Below are positions 1 to 8,278 of a stretch of DNA of 64,000 nt, piece by piece. Each line of letters begins with the position of its first letter. Within the stretch, counting starts at the first letter, position 1. The notes below the pieces were generated by a model, which did not search any database, was not told where the DNA came from, and saw nothing but the letters and a program-made list of their open reading frames with translations. This DNA comes from Arthrobacter sp. MYb213 (GTDB taxonomy: Bacteria; Actinomycetota; Actinomycetes; Actinomycetales; Micrococcaceae): contig NZ_PCQA01000007.1 in assembly GCF_002979915.1 (NCBI RefSeq), positions 62,001-126,000 of the forward strand, written 5' to 3'. Made by a program: the position numbers and the translations under genes.

Positions 1-572
1 AGCACCATGTCGAAGCGGCGCAAGTTCAGCCCGGTGATGATGGGCAGTCCCAGTCCACCAAGATTTACGTACGCTGCGATGGTCACCGTCGCAACAACCT
101 GCAAGACAGCAGACCTGATTCCGCCTACGAGCAACGGCAAACCTAGCGGAATTTCTACCTTGAAAAGGATCTGCCATTCAGTCATGCCCATGGCGCGGGC
201 CGCATCGATGGTTTTCCTGTCGATCGCTTCAAACCCCGTGTAGGCACCTGCGAGGAGCGAGGGAATGGCTAACAGCACGAAGGTAAGCACTGCGGCCTCA
301 GGCTTGTGCAGTACTCCAAAAATCAATACCAATAGGATCAATAGACCAAAAGATGGCACAGCACGGGCGATTCCTGCGGCGCCCACTGCAATCTCACGGC
401 CCTTACCCGTATGCCCAATGGCCCATCCGGCCGGAATTGCAATCAGTCCAGCGATGACTACCGTCAGTACGGTAAATAGTAGATGCTGCCCGAGCAAAGA
501 TTGAAGTCCCCCACTGCCTTCCCACTGCTCCGGCGCGAAGAGCCACTGAATTGCTTTGTTAATAAGATCCAT
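1..572 (-). CDS. Osmoprotectant (glycine betaine/choline-type) ABC transporter permease, partial
   Basis: The reading frame starts at 572 (MDLINKAIQWLF) and runs off the left edge without a stop, so the C-terminus is missing. The visible 190 residues are strongly hydrophobic with several membrane helices. They contain the permease coupling-loop region (AIPSLLAGAYTGFEAID, then DAARAMGMTEWQ), as in OpuC/ProW-type inner-membrane permeases. The start codon shares one base with the stop of the permease gene upstream (TAATG), so the two are translationally coupled and probably form a heterodimeric channel powered by the ATPase at 1252-2079. The substrate-binding protein normally found in such operons is not in the window and may lie beyond the edge. 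The substrate class is inferred from family resemblance only. Confidence 0.85.
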   Translation of the reverse strand, partial: MDLINKAIQWLFAPEQWEGSGGLQSLLGQHLLFTVLTVVIAGLIAIPAGWAIGHTGKGREIAVGAAGIARAVPSFGLLILLVLIFGVLHKPEAAVLTFVLLAIPSLLAGAYTGFEAIDRKTIDAARAMGMTEWQILFKVEIPLGLPLLVGGIRSAVLQVVATVTIAAYVNLGGLGLPIITGLNLRRFDMV

Positions 573-1255
573 TAGGACACCTGCTGCCGGGTGGCGTTCT
601 TGACGGCTTGCCGGGATTTTTTAGGTTCTCTTGTCCATGGCATCAGCCAGCGGCCAATAAGGATGAGTAAAAGATCTACAGCCAAAGCAATCAATGCGAC
701 GGCGAGAATTCCTGCAAATACCTCTTCGATGATGCGCCGTTGCAGTCCGTTGGTAAATAGGTAACCCAGGTTGGTGACGCCTACCAAAATTCCTACCGTT
801 GCCAAGGAAATGCTACTGACCGCGGTGACCCTAAGGCCCGCCAAGATCACCGGCCCTGCGAGCGGCAGGTCTACCGCGAAGAACCTTCGTGCTGAGCCGT
901 AGCCCAACGCCGTGGCAGCCGAACGCGCCGCGGGGTCAACTGAATCCAGTCCATCGACAACCCCACGAACCATAATGGCCACTGCATAAAGCGTTAACGC
1001 GACAATGAGGTTAGCTTCGCTGATTGCACTCATGCCGGTGAGCACAGGCAGAATCATCAACAGCGCCAGCGAAGGAATGGTGTAGAGCAGCCCAGTCAAG
1101 GTCACCACAGGCCCGCGAACGAGTCGATATCTCCAAGCCACCCAGCCCAACGGAATCGATAATACAAATCCCACTAGGATCGCAATCAGGCTCTGTCGCA
1201 GATGTTCCAACGACAGTGAACCGATGAGACCTATATTTTCAGTTATCCAGTTCAC
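572..1255 (-). CDS. Osmoprotectant ABC transporter permease (OpuCB-like)
   Basis: This is a 227-residue inner-membrane permease with about five to six hydrophobic segments. It has the binding-protein-dependent transport signature region around residues 120-145 (DPAARSAATALGYGSA), which contacts the ATPase. Length and layout fit the short permeases of the OpuB/OpuC family that import glycine betaine, choline or carnitine. It overlaps the ATPase gene by four bases (ATGA, 1252-1255) and the next permease by one base, so the three genes are one tightly coupled operon. The charged C-terminal tail (TREPKKSRQAVKN) is cytoplasmic by composition. Which solute is carried cannot be read from the sequence. 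Confidence 0.88.
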   Translation of the reverse strand: MNWITENIGLIGSLSLEHLRQSLIAILVGFVLSIPLGWVAWRYRLVRGPVVTLTGLLYTIPSLALLMILPVLTGMSAISEANLIVALTLYAVAIMVRGVVDGLDSVDPAARSAATALGYGSARRFFAVDLPLAGPVILAGLRVTAVSSISLATVGILVGVTNLGYLFTNGLQRRIIEEVFAGILAVALIALAVDLLLILIGRWLMPWTREPKKSRQAVKNATRQQVS

Positions 1256-2079
1256 GAGCTGGGGCCGTCTTCAATGAGTCGTCCTTGGGTACGCCCCTGC
1301 GAGTCGACTAGGACCATACCGTGTGGCGTGTGTTTAACGCTCAGCGCTCTGGCGCCCCTATCGGTACCAATGAATGAGGCAACAAAGTCATTGGCAGGAT
1401 TTTCGATGATTTCGCTAGGATTGCCTACCTGTAGCTTTTGCGCTCCTGCTGCAAGGATTACAACTTGGTCGCCGAGCAAGAATGCTTCATCGATATCGTG
1501 GGTAACAAAAACTATGGTCTTGTCCAGCTCCTGTTGAAGCCGGATGAGCTCTTGTTGCAGCTCTGCGCGGACGATTGGGTCCACCGCACCAAAGGGTTCA
1601 TCCATAAGTAAAATGTTCGGGTCTGACGCCAGACCACGAGCTACACCTACACGTTGCTGTTGCCCACCCGAAAGCTGATGAGGGTACCGATCTGCCATCG
1701 ATGCGGGCAGGCCCACGGTTTCCATAAGTTCCAGGGCGCGGACTCGGGAAGCTTTGCGGGATTGGCCTTCTAGCCTGGGGACGGTGGCAATATTCTCCGC
1801 GACGGTAAAGTGCGGAAGCAGTCCAGAATTCTGCATGACGTAACCAATGCTCCGGCGCAATGCCACGGCGGGCTTCGTAGAAATTTCTTGTTCGTCAATG
1901 CGAATCGAGCCTGAGCTCGGATCAACCATGCGGTTGATCATGCGCAACAAGGTGGTTTTGCCACATCCCGAGGAACCAACAAAAACCGTGGTCTTGCGAG
2001 CAGGGATAGTCAGGCTGAAATTCTCGACGGCCATCGTTCCGTCGGCATAGTGCTTGGAAACATTCTCGAACTCGATCAT
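1252..2079 (-). CDS. opuCA: Osmoprotectant ABC transporter ATP-binding protein (OpuCA-like)
   Basis: This is a 275-residue ABC ATPase. Walker A is GSSGCGKTT near residues 36-44, the signature LSGGQQQRVG near 136, Walker B is ILLMDEPFGAVDP near 157, and the switch histidine is in VFVTHDIDEA. These features match the QAT/OpuCA family that energises uptake of quaternary amines. Family members often carry two C-terminal CBS domains that sense ionic strength. Here only about 40 residues follow the ATPase core, so tandem CBS domains are absent and at most a short CBS-like strand pair remains. The ATG at 2079 has no ribosome site of its own. A good AAGGAG lies 23 bases upstream and serves a six-codon leader ORF that overlaps this start (separate entry). 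Confidence 0.9.
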   Translation of the reverse strand: MIEFENVSKHYADGTMAVENFSLTIPARKTTVFVGSSGCGKTTLLRMINRMVDPSSGSIRIDEQEISTKPAVALRRSIGYVMQNSGLLPHFTVAENIATVPRLEGQSRKASRVRALELMETVGLPASMADRYPHQLSGGQQQRVGVARGLASDPNILLMDEPFGAVDPIVRAELQQELIRLQQELDKTIVFVTHDIDEAFLLGDQVVILAAGAQKLQVGNPSEIIENPANDFVASFIGTDRGARALSVKHTPHGMVLVDSQGRTQGRLIEDGPSS

Positions 2080-2096
2080 GCGTTGTACCCGAGCAT
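2076..2096 (-). promoter_or_regulatory. Six-codon leader ORF coupled to the osmoprotectant ATPase start
   Basis: On the minus strand AAGGAG (2108-2103) is followed six bases later by ATG at 2096, reading Met-Leu-Gly-Tyr-Asn-Ala and then TGA at 2078-2076. That TGA overlaps the ATG of the ATPase gene (ATGA, 2079-2076). Ribosomes would therefore load at the leader and re-initiate at the ATPase gene, which has no Shine-Dalgarno at normal spacing. The arrangement is directly visible. Its use in the cell is inference. An alternative is that the AAGGAG serves the ATPase start at an unusually long distance. Confidence 0.4.
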
Positions 2097-2516
2097 CGTT
2101 GACTCCTTGTCATGTCGTTGCGCCTTATTCTGCCTTAAAACGGCTCCACGATCACAGTGGTTCAGGATTTGCTCATTTATTGAATTCCGTGTCGGCACAT
2201 TAGATCCATACAGGCCAGCGGTTGGACGGAATCTAATTCAAAATTATCGGAGAGGATTACGTCGCCGATCCCGCCACGCTAGTAGCCTCAGCCATGATGG
2301 TGACAGGCTTGGTCGGAATACCTCTGGTTCAAGCCGAAGGCACGGTTGCAAATGATTTTTCTAACGCTTTGGATTCAGTGATACTCGCGGAATTTTAGAC
2401 TGGCGAGGCCTTGAAGGAATATTTCAGAGACGAGTAGGGCCTGCAGTTCCTCCTGCCGATACCGATTCCCCTTCGTCATTTGGAGAACAGCTAGGAGGAA
2501 GATATTCCCGCGTACT
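2080..2516. other. 437-base gap; contains a possible gene remnant on the plus strand
   Basis: No intact gene is supported here. The upstream end holds the leader ORF and any promoter of the osmoprotectant operon. At 2237-2398 (+) an open frame of 53 codons without a credible start reads like the C-terminal helices of a helical regulator (ASAMMVTGLVGIPLVQ followed by an amphipathic helix and TAG). Its length and pattern recall the ligand-binding end of TetR-family repressors, but no DNA-binding part is present. Confidence 0.3.
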
Positions 2517-3017
2517 TTATTGGTCAAGTCGACCTTCAGACCCACTATGAAACGCACTCATTGGCACCCGATCTTTCTTTCGTCGGGCCATCAATGTCCT
2601 TGCGAGCACTATCAACGACAGTGGTACCGCTACTGTTCCAGCGGCGAGGGAGACACCGAGCGTGAGTGGTAAAGAACTTGCCCCATCAAAAACGTCACTC
2701 ATCAGCAACGTCCAGACGGTGCTGGGGATAATTCCCATCACTAAAGTGGTCAGGCTAAGTAGCACCCTACTCAACCGGGAAGAGACGGCCACACTCAGGA
2801 TCGACATGAGACCTGCGATTCCGAGCCATGGAATCAGCGGCAAGGCCAGAGCAAACCATAAGCTCAAGTCAAGGTAACTCCACCACGGTGCGTCAACCAA
2901 TATTGGGTCCACCACGAGCAATAAGATCAGCCAGAGAATGCTGGAGATCAGGGGAAGTTTCTGCCACGAAGTTTTTGCAGAAGGCAACGCTTTTTTCTCG
3001 CCAAGCATACCGTTCAT
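2517..3017 (-). CDS. Hypothetical membrane protein, four predicted helices
   Basis: This is a 166-residue protein that I do not recognise. Hydrophobic segments lie at about residues 25-40, 50-75, 82-100 and 120-142. A short basic N-terminus precedes them, and a soluble charged tail (MARRKKDRVP ... EGRLDQ) follows. No catalytic motif is visible. It stands alone between the osmoprotectant operon and another small membrane protein on the same strand. The start at 3017 has no clear ribosome site, and an internal Met at residue 4 is an equally good start. Confidence 0.6.
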   Translation of the reverse strand: MNGMLGEKKALPSAKTSWQKLPLISSILWLILLLVVDPILVDAPWWSYLDLSLWFALALPLIPWLGIAGLMSILSVAVSSRLSRVLLSLTTLVMGIIPSTVWTLLMSDVFDGASSLPLTLGVSLAAGTVAVPLSLIVLARTLMARRKKDRVPMSAFHSGSEGRLDQ

Positions 3018-3141
3018 TCTTGTTAAGGCCGTTCTAACTAATCAGAGAATCGCGGACAAGAATAGATTCATGCGAACGGAATTTTGAAACTTTCAATCGT
3101 CGTAGCTTCCGGCGCATGCGAGTACGTCGGCAGATATTCGG

Positions 3142-3624
3142 CTAGGCGCTCCTCGTTGCCTCGCGTCGTTGTTCTAACGATCCAATAGTCGTCCATGCGG
3201 TGGCGAAGCACAGCCCGAGAAAAATGACAGCAGCGACAAGAAAAACAGCGGGTCCAAGGCTCATATAAAGAACCACGGACACCCCTAAAACGACCAATAG
3301 TCCGCCAACCAACGCCCCGGTTGCACCGATATTGGCCTGCTGGCTGGCGTCAGCGCTGGCGCTCTTCTTTTCACCGATTGCTAGGCCAATTACTGCACCA
3401 GTGGCTGGGAAGACTGCAATAACAGCACCGAGCCAGGCACCATTGATCGCGGCAAGCAACAGTCCGCCAATAGCATTGCCCGACATACCTGAAGACCCGT
3501 GAGTTAGCACCGGCCAGAAAATCACTGTACTCAGTGCAGCCCCGAAGAGAGCACCTAGTACTATTGCCACACCGAAGATCGGTAGCGTGAAGGAGCCGGT
3601 CGCTTGTTTCGGGGCATCTGACAT
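3142..3624 (-). CDS. Hypothetical membrane protein, glycine/alanine-rich
   Basis: This is a 160-residue protein with four hydrophobic segments (about 14-36, 49-80, 100-120 and 124-148). A polar loop after the second segment (GEKKSASADASQQAN) separates two similar pairs of helices. No known domain is recognised. The protein at 3708-4238 on the same strand has the same plan: two helices, a short KNPDASGQ-type polar loop, two helices, and a basic tail ending in QRR. The two are probably related paralogues from a local duplication. Confidence 0.6.
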   Translation of the reverse strand: MSDAPKQATGSFTLPIFGVAIVLGALFGAALSTVIFWPVLTHGSSGMSGNAIGGLLLAAINGAWLGAVIAVFPATGAVIGLAIGEKKSASADASQQANIGATGALVGGLLVVLGVSVVLYMSLGPAVFLVAAVIFLGLCFATAWTTIGSLEQRREATRSA

Positions 3625-3707
3625 AATTTCATCGTATGTGATTCGAAGCTGACTTGTCGATATTTAATACGTTGCAGTGATATCGATGAAAACGCGATTT
3701 CATAAAA

Positions 3708-4238
3708 TTAGGAGATTTGAGCCTGCAAACTGTTTTTGACGGTCCGGTGATCTCTTCGTTGCAAATAGCCCAGCAACACGTACATCAGCATGTAAGTCAG
3801 CGCAAAACAGAGAAGAACGAAGCCTGAGGCCACGTACAAGATGCTGTGATCCGATGGATCTGAGAGGTAAACAACGAGTAAAACCATCGCGAGTAGCAGT
3901 GAACCACCGCTTGCTCCCCCTCCGGCCCACAGCGCTTGCCGTTGCCCCGAGGCATCCGGGTTTTTGAGCTCTTGGATAAAGACTGCGGCAAAGGCCCCGA
4001 GTCCCGGAAATAATGCGACTCCCCCACCGATGAGCGCCGCATTAACCGCAAATGCTCCATATTCGAGCCAAAATCCGCCCATCGCTGTGACGGCGCCAGG
4101 CTCGGCAAGCGCCTCATCGCGGGAGGAAAACCACATCAGTACTACCGCGAGTAGACCACAGGCCACGCCCGCGACCAGCGCCAGCGCTCCCATCGGGAGC
4201 AACAATCTATTTGAACTCTGCGCCGAAATCTTTCTCAT
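3708..4238 (-). CDS. Hypothetical membrane protein, probable paralogue of the neighbouring gene
   Basis: This is a 176-residue protein starting MRKISAQSSNRLLLP at 4238. A longer in-frame extension would run back through the terminator and into rnj and is not credible. It has four hydrophobic stretches separated by a polar loop (QELKNPDASGQRQ) and ends in a basic tail (GYLQRRDHRTVKN). The layout resembles the protein at 3142-3624, including a bulky residue cluster after helix 1 and the QRR tail. No enzyme motif is visible. It sits directly downstream of the rnj terminator, so it probably has its own promoter. Confidence 0.6.
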   Translation of the reverse strand: MRKISAQSSNRLLLPMGALALVAGVACGLLAVVLMWFSSRDEALAEPGAVTAMGGFWLEYGAFAVNAALIGGGVALFPGLGAFAAVFIQELKNPDASGQRQALWAGGGASGGSLLLAMVLLVVYLSDPSDHSILYVASGFVLLCFALTYMLMYVLLGYLQRRDHRTVKNSLQAQIS

Positions 4239-4272
4239 GACCACATCATAAGCCTGAAATACTCTCGCTGTT

Positions 4273-4316
4273 ATAAGTAATGCCTCAAACCAGAAACGGT
4301 TTGAGGCATTACTTAT
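4273..4316 (-). terminator. Strong hairpin terminator after rnj
   Basis: The arms 4273-4291 and 4298-4316 are perfect 19-base inverted repeats with a six-base loop. The hairpin starts nine bases beyond the rnj stop codon. On the minus strand it is preceded by an A-rich run, and on the plus strand it is followed by TTTTG, so it could work in both directions. Confidence 0.8.
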
Positions 4317-4324
4317 TTTGTTCT

Positions 4325-6031
4325 TTAGGCTTCGAGCACTACCGGCACGATCATCGGACGACGGCGTAGCTTGCGCGACACCCACGACCCAATAACGCGG
4401 CGGACAATCTGCTGCAACTGGTGGGTGGAGTGGTTCGGGTTGTTAGCCACTGCCTCCAAGATTGCTGCTGCGATCTTTGGCTTGATCTCGTTGAATACCG
4501 CATCGTCCTCGGCTACGCCGCGAGCGTGGATATCCGGTCCGGAGATCAGGGTGCCGTTCTGGCGGTTGATCACGGTGATGACCGAGATGAAACCTTCTTC
4601 ACCCAAGGTGACACGGTCTTTGAGATCTTCGTCGGTGATGGTGCCAACCTTGGAACCATCAACATAGACGTAACCACATTCAACTTGACCAACAAGTTCA
4701 GCTACGCCGCCCTTGAGGTCGATGACCGAACCGTCTTCAGCCAAGATGACGTTCTCTTCAGGAACACCGGATAGCGCAGCCAGACGGCCGTTAGCGATCA
4801 GGTGACGGGTTTCGCCGTGTACTGGGAGGACGTTTTTAGGGCGGACGATGTTGTAGCAGTACAACAGCTCACCGGCCGAGGCGTGTCCGGAGACGTGAAC
4901 CTTGGCCATTCCCTTGTGGATGACTTCTGCGCCCAAACGCATCAGACCATTGATCACGCGGAAGACTGCATTCTCGTTACCTGGGATCAGGCTAGAAGCC
5001 AGAATGACGGTGTCACCCGGGTTGATCTGAACCTTGTGCTCGCCGTTAGCCATACGGGACAGTGCTGCCATTGGCTCGCCCTGCGAACCGGTGGACATCA
5101 GCACCACCTTGTCGTCAGGCAACTGATCGATTTGCTTGAGGTCTACAACAACACCCTGTGGGATGTGCAGGTAACCCAAACGCTCGGCGATACCCATATT
5201 GCGGACCATCGAACGACCAATGAACGCGACCTTGCGGCCGTGCATCGCTGCTGCATCAAGTACCTGCTGCACGCGGTGAACGTGCGAGGAGAACGATGCC
5301 ACGATAATTCGGCGACGGGCACGCGCGAACTTTGCTTCCAGCACCGGACCAATTTCGCGTTCGGCCACGGTGAATCCCGGGACCTCAGCGTTGGTGGAGT
5401 CGGTGAGGAACAAGTCCACACCTTCTTCGCCCAACTTCGCGAAGTGACGCAGGTCGGTGATGCGACCATCTAGTGGCAACTGATCCATCTTGAAGTCACC
5501 GGTGTGCAGTACGGTACCGGCTTCGGTACGTACGAACACTGCCAACGCGTCAGGGATCGAGTGGTTCACGGCGACGAATTCGCATTCGAATTCACTGATC
5601 TGAGCGATCTCGTTCTCGGCAACTACGTTGGTGATTGCCTTGATACGGTGTTCGGCCAGTTTGGCTTCGATAAACGCCAGGGTCAGCTTCGAGCCATATA
5701 GCGGGATATCTTCGCGCAGACGCAGCAAGTACGGGACGGCGCCAATGTGGTCTTCGTGACCGTGAGTCAGCACCACACCAACGATGTCCTCTAGGCGGTC
5801 CTTGATGTAGGAGAAGTCAGGCAGGATCAAGTCCACGCCTGGCTGGTGCTCCTCAGGGAAGAGCACACCGCAGTCGATGATCAAAAGCTTGCCGTTGATC
5901 TCGAATACGGTCATATTGCGGCCAACTTCGCCCAATCCGCCCAGCGGAACGGTACGTAAAGTCCCCTTCTTCAGCTTGGCTGGTTTCTGCATACGCGCAG
6001 TATCGGCCTTGCCTACCGAACTTTCAGTCAT
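4325..6031 (-). CDS. rnj: Ribonuclease J
   Basis: This 568-residue metallo-beta-lactamase/beta-CASP nuclease has the metal motif HGHEDHIG (H90, H92, D94, H95). Further metal ligands lie in HTGDFKMD and in the late HASAGE/HGE region. RNase J is a cytoplasmic 5'-to-3' exo- and endoribonuclease for mRNA decay and rRNA maturation, and the length is normal for actinobacterial members. The start at 6031 is followed by a short polar, basic N-terminus typical of the family. It lies 19 bases after dapA on the same strand, the conserved actinobacterial dapA-rnj pair, and ends at a strong hairpin. Open frames on the opposite strand through this gene are codon-bias artefacts. Confidence 0.96.
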   Translation of the reverse strand: MTESSVGKADTARMQKPAKLKKGTLRTVPLGGLGEVGRNMTVFEINGKLLIIDCGVLFPEEHQPGVDLILPDFSYIKDRLEDIVGVVLTHGHEDHIGAVPYLLRLREDIPLYGSKLTLAFIEAKLAEHRIKAITNVVAENEIAQISEFECEFVAVNHSIPDALAVFVRTEAGTVLHTGDFKMDQLPLDGRITDLRHFAKLGEEGVDLFLTDSTNAEVPGFTVAEREIGPVLEAKFARARRRIIVASFSSHVHRVQQVLDAAAMHGRKVAFIGRSMVRNMGIAERLGYLHIPQGVVVDLKQIDQLPDDKVVLMSTGSQGEPMAALSRMANGEHKVQINPGDTVILASSLIPGNENAVFRVINGLMRLGAEVIHKGMAKVHVSGHASAGELLYCYNIVRPKNVLPVHGETRHLIANGRLAALSGVPEENVILAEDGSVIDLKGGVAELVGQVECGYVYVDGSKVGTITDEDLKDRVTLGEEGFISVITVINRQNGTLISGPDIHARGVAEDDAVFNEIKPKIAAAILEAVANNPNHSTHQLQQIVRRVIGSWVSRKLRRRPMIVPVVLEA

Positions 6032-6050
6032 AAGTGGTTAAGCCCTTTCG

Positions 6051-6962
6051 TTAAAGATCCCATCCACCTTCACGTAGATCCGCGCGGATGGCATCGAGTT
6101 CTGCGTCCGATGGTGCCAGTAGTGGCAATCGAACGACGGTGTTCGGCAGGACACCCTGCCAGTGAAGTCCATATTTTGCAGCAACTGCGCCCTGAATGTG
6201 GCTCATGATGCCGCGCTGGATCGGATCCAGCTCGAAGTGTGTAGCGCGTGCAGTGGCCAAATCGCCAGTATGCATCGCATCAACAAGCGTACGGTATTTA
6301 GCCGCCGCAACGTGAGCCGTCACAGAAACGACCCCTACGGCGCCCGCTGCCATAAGAGGCAAGGTCAACCCGTCATCGCCCGAATAAACGTGCAAATCGG
6401 TGTTGGCCAACACGGTGGTGGTCGACTGGTAATCGGCCTTTGCATCCTTAAGCGCGATCACCTGTGGGATCTGCGCTAATTCAATGATAGTTTCTGGGCT
6501 CAGCGCGATTCCGGTGCGTCCAGGAATGTCATACATCATCACTGGAAGATCCACGGCGTCGATGATCGCCTTCACATGGGCGATAACACCGGCCTGGCTT
6601 GGCTTGTTGTAGTACGGAGCGGTGATCAGGATGCCATGTACTCCGGCTTCTTTGGCGCGCAAAGACAGGCGAATAGAGTGGCGAGTGTCATTAGTCGTGG
6701 ACCCTGCAAGTACCGCGGCACGGTCTCCCACGGCGTTAACTACGGTGCGGAACATTTCAATGTTCTCGTCATCGGTCAGCGTGGAAGTCTCGCCGGTGGT
6801 ACCGGTAACGACCAATCCGTCACAGCCTTCATCAACAAGTTTGATAGCCAGCTTCGCGGCGACATCATAGTCAACCTCACCTGCCTCGGTGAAAGGGGTG
6901 ACCATCGCGGTCAGCACGGTGCCGAAGGGGAATGACTGATTATCAATTTCACTAGTTGCCAT
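6051..6962 (-). CDS. dapA: 4-hydroxy-tetrahydrodipicolinate synthase
   Basis: This 303-residue TIM-barrel aldolase condenses pyruvate with aspartate semialdehyde in lysine / meso-diaminopimelate synthesis. Visible motifs are GTTGETSTL (pyruvate carboxylate binding), YYNKPSQAG, MYDIPGRTG with the conserved catalytic-triad Tyr, and VIALKDAKAD carrying the Schiff-base Lys. Length is normal. It is the first gene of the minus-strand dapA-rnj unit and is divergent from the membrane protein at 7023, with only 60 bases between. dapB lies in the same direction at 9714-10472, separated by unrelated plus-strand genes. Confidence 0.97.
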   Translation of the reverse strand: MATSEIDNQSFPFGTVLTAMVTPFTEAGEVDYDVAAKLAIKLVDEGCDGLVVTGTTGETSTLTDDENIEMFRTVVNAVGDRAAVLAGSTTNDTRHSIRLSLRAKEAGVHGILITAPYYNKPSQAGVIAHVKAIIDAVDLPVMMYDIPGRTGIALSPETIIELAQIPQVIALKDAKADYQSTTTVLANTDLHVYSGDDGLTLPLMAAGAVGVVSVTAHVAAAKYRTLVDAMHTGDLATARATHFELDPIQRGIMSHIQGAVAAKYGLHWQGVLPNTVVRLPLLAPSDAELDAIRADLREGGWDL

Positions 6963-7022
6963 GGCTTAAATCTACACGCGGAAGTGTCACGATGGCATAT
7001 TCATGTAGTTACGTGATGCGAT

Positions 7023-8201
7023 ATGTCTATGCACGTGCAAACGAAGTCGAGCAGACTCACCGGATTAGACGCCACTCGGGCGTTGGCAATCTTGGGAATG
7101 TTCGCCGCTCACATCTTTGATCTCTTTGCCCTCGACAAATCCGGGACCTTTTCTCCGACCTTCACCGGAGCGACCGCCAATGGCCGCGCCTCGGTACTCT
7201 TTATGGTGTTGGCAGGCGTTTCACTCACCCTCTTTGCCCGTTCCTTAGAACGCAAGGGGCTGACCCGGAAAGCTTCTGTGGGCGTGTTAGTGCGCAGAGC
7301 TTTGGTCATCGCGGTATTAGGTTTACTCATTGGCCCAGTCAACGAATCAATAGCAAACATTCTGATGCACTACGGCTTACTATTTCTGCTGCTCATTCCG
7401 GCGCTCTATCTGCCTGCCCGGGCGTTATGGGTCCTGTCCGCTTCTTGGCTGGTCATCGCACCATTGGTATGGCGGCCGCTTGCTGCAGCTGAAGCAGCGC
7501 AACCTCTAGGACATAACCCCACATTTACCGACTTCACACATCCCGGTCTACTTCTGGCTGATCTGCTAGTTACCGGCTATTACCCGTTGTTAATTTGGAT
7601 CGGTTTTGGCTTATTGGGCGTTGCAGCCGGAAAGCTACCTCTTTCGCAGAAGAAAACAGTCGCTTGGATGGGTGCCAGTTCTGTAGTCATCGCGGCGTTA
7701 AGCCTACTCATTGGTTGGCTCAAAATTTTGCCGTGGATCACCGCAATCGGTACCGTCGCTGGCATCCCACGATCTCAAATTTTCACCGTACTGGTCACCG
7801 GCCGTGCTCCGTCCGGAAACCTTGACAATTTTTTGAGCGAAACGTCCTATATCTGGTTGCCAACTGCGCATTCGGGTTCGATGATCTTCACCATTCATGC
7901 AGCAGCATGCGCCTTGGCGCTGTTGGCAATACTGCTCTTAGTGACTTCCCATCTAGGCTACGTCGGAGCTTTGTTGGCAGCAGCCGGACGGGCACCGCTC
8001 ACGTTATACATTGGGCACTTAGTCGTACTCCCGATGTTGCAGGTTGGCTTATCTGCCTGGGTTCAATGGTGGACGCTGTGTGTTCTCATGTTGCTGACAG
8101 CGATGGTATTGCACCATTGGGGCAAGACCGGACCACTGGAGGCAGGCGTGCGCTATCTGAGCATCCTGCCAACTGACGGAAAGAATCACGACCCGAATTA
8201 G
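7023..8201 (+). CDS. Multi-pass membrane protein, DUF418 / HGSNAT-like acyltransferase family
   Basis: This 392-residue protein has about ten hydrophobic segments. The N-terminus RLTGLDATRALAILGMFAAH matches the opening helix of the bacterial DUF1624 / heparan-alpha-glucosaminide N-acetyltransferase-like and DUF418 families (R-x-x-x-L-D-x-x-R-x-x-A). Further arginine-bearing loops follow, with a late APLTLYIGHLVVLP segment of the kind seen in these families. Such proteins are thought to pass acyl groups across the membrane to glycans, but the substrate here is unknown. It is divergent from dapA and followed 77 bases later by a lipoprotein gene. Confidence 0.8.
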   Translation: MSMHVQTKSSRLTGLDATRALAILGMFAAHIFDLFALDKSGTFSPTFTGATANGRASVLFMVLAGVSLTLFARSLERKGLTRKASVGVLVRRALVIAVLGLLIGPVNESIANILMHYGLLFLLLIPALYLPARALWVLSASWLVIAPLVWRPLAAAEAAQPLGHNPTFTDFTHPGLLLADLLVTGYYPLLIWIGFGLLGVAAGKLPLSQKKTVAWMGASSVVIAALSLLIGWLKILPWITAIGTVAGIPRSQIFTVLVTGRAPSGNLDNFLSETSYIWLPTAHSGSMIFTIHAAACALALLAILLLVTSHLGYVGALLAAAGRAPLTLYIGHLVVLPMLQVGLSAWVQWWTLCVLMLLTAMVLHHWGKTGPLEAGVRYLSILPTDGKNHDPN

Positions 8202-8242
8202 CCTGCTCGCACCATTCAAGAACGAAACAAAAACTGGGTATT

Positions 8243-8271
8243 TTGAACGACTGACAAGTGTTTAGTTACAC
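8243..8271 (+). promoter_or_regulatory. Possible promoter for the lipoprotein gene at 8279
   Basis: TTGAAC (8243-8248) and TTACAC (8266-8271) are separated by 17 bases, close to the vegetative -35/-10 pattern. The second box lies only seven bases before the ATG at 8279, so the transcript would be leaderless or nearly so. There is no Shine-Dalgarno, which agrees with this. Confidence 0.35.
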
Positions 8272-8278
8272 TTTCTTT

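Noticed and set aside
4239-4385. N-terminal extension of the membrane protein at 3708-4238
   Set aside because: It would run through the rnj terminator and into the rnj coding sequence. The internal ATG at 4238 gives a normal membrane-protein start.
4421-5701. Long plus-strand open frames inside rnj
   Set aside because: They are antisense to the highly conserved ribonuclease J and have no family similarity.
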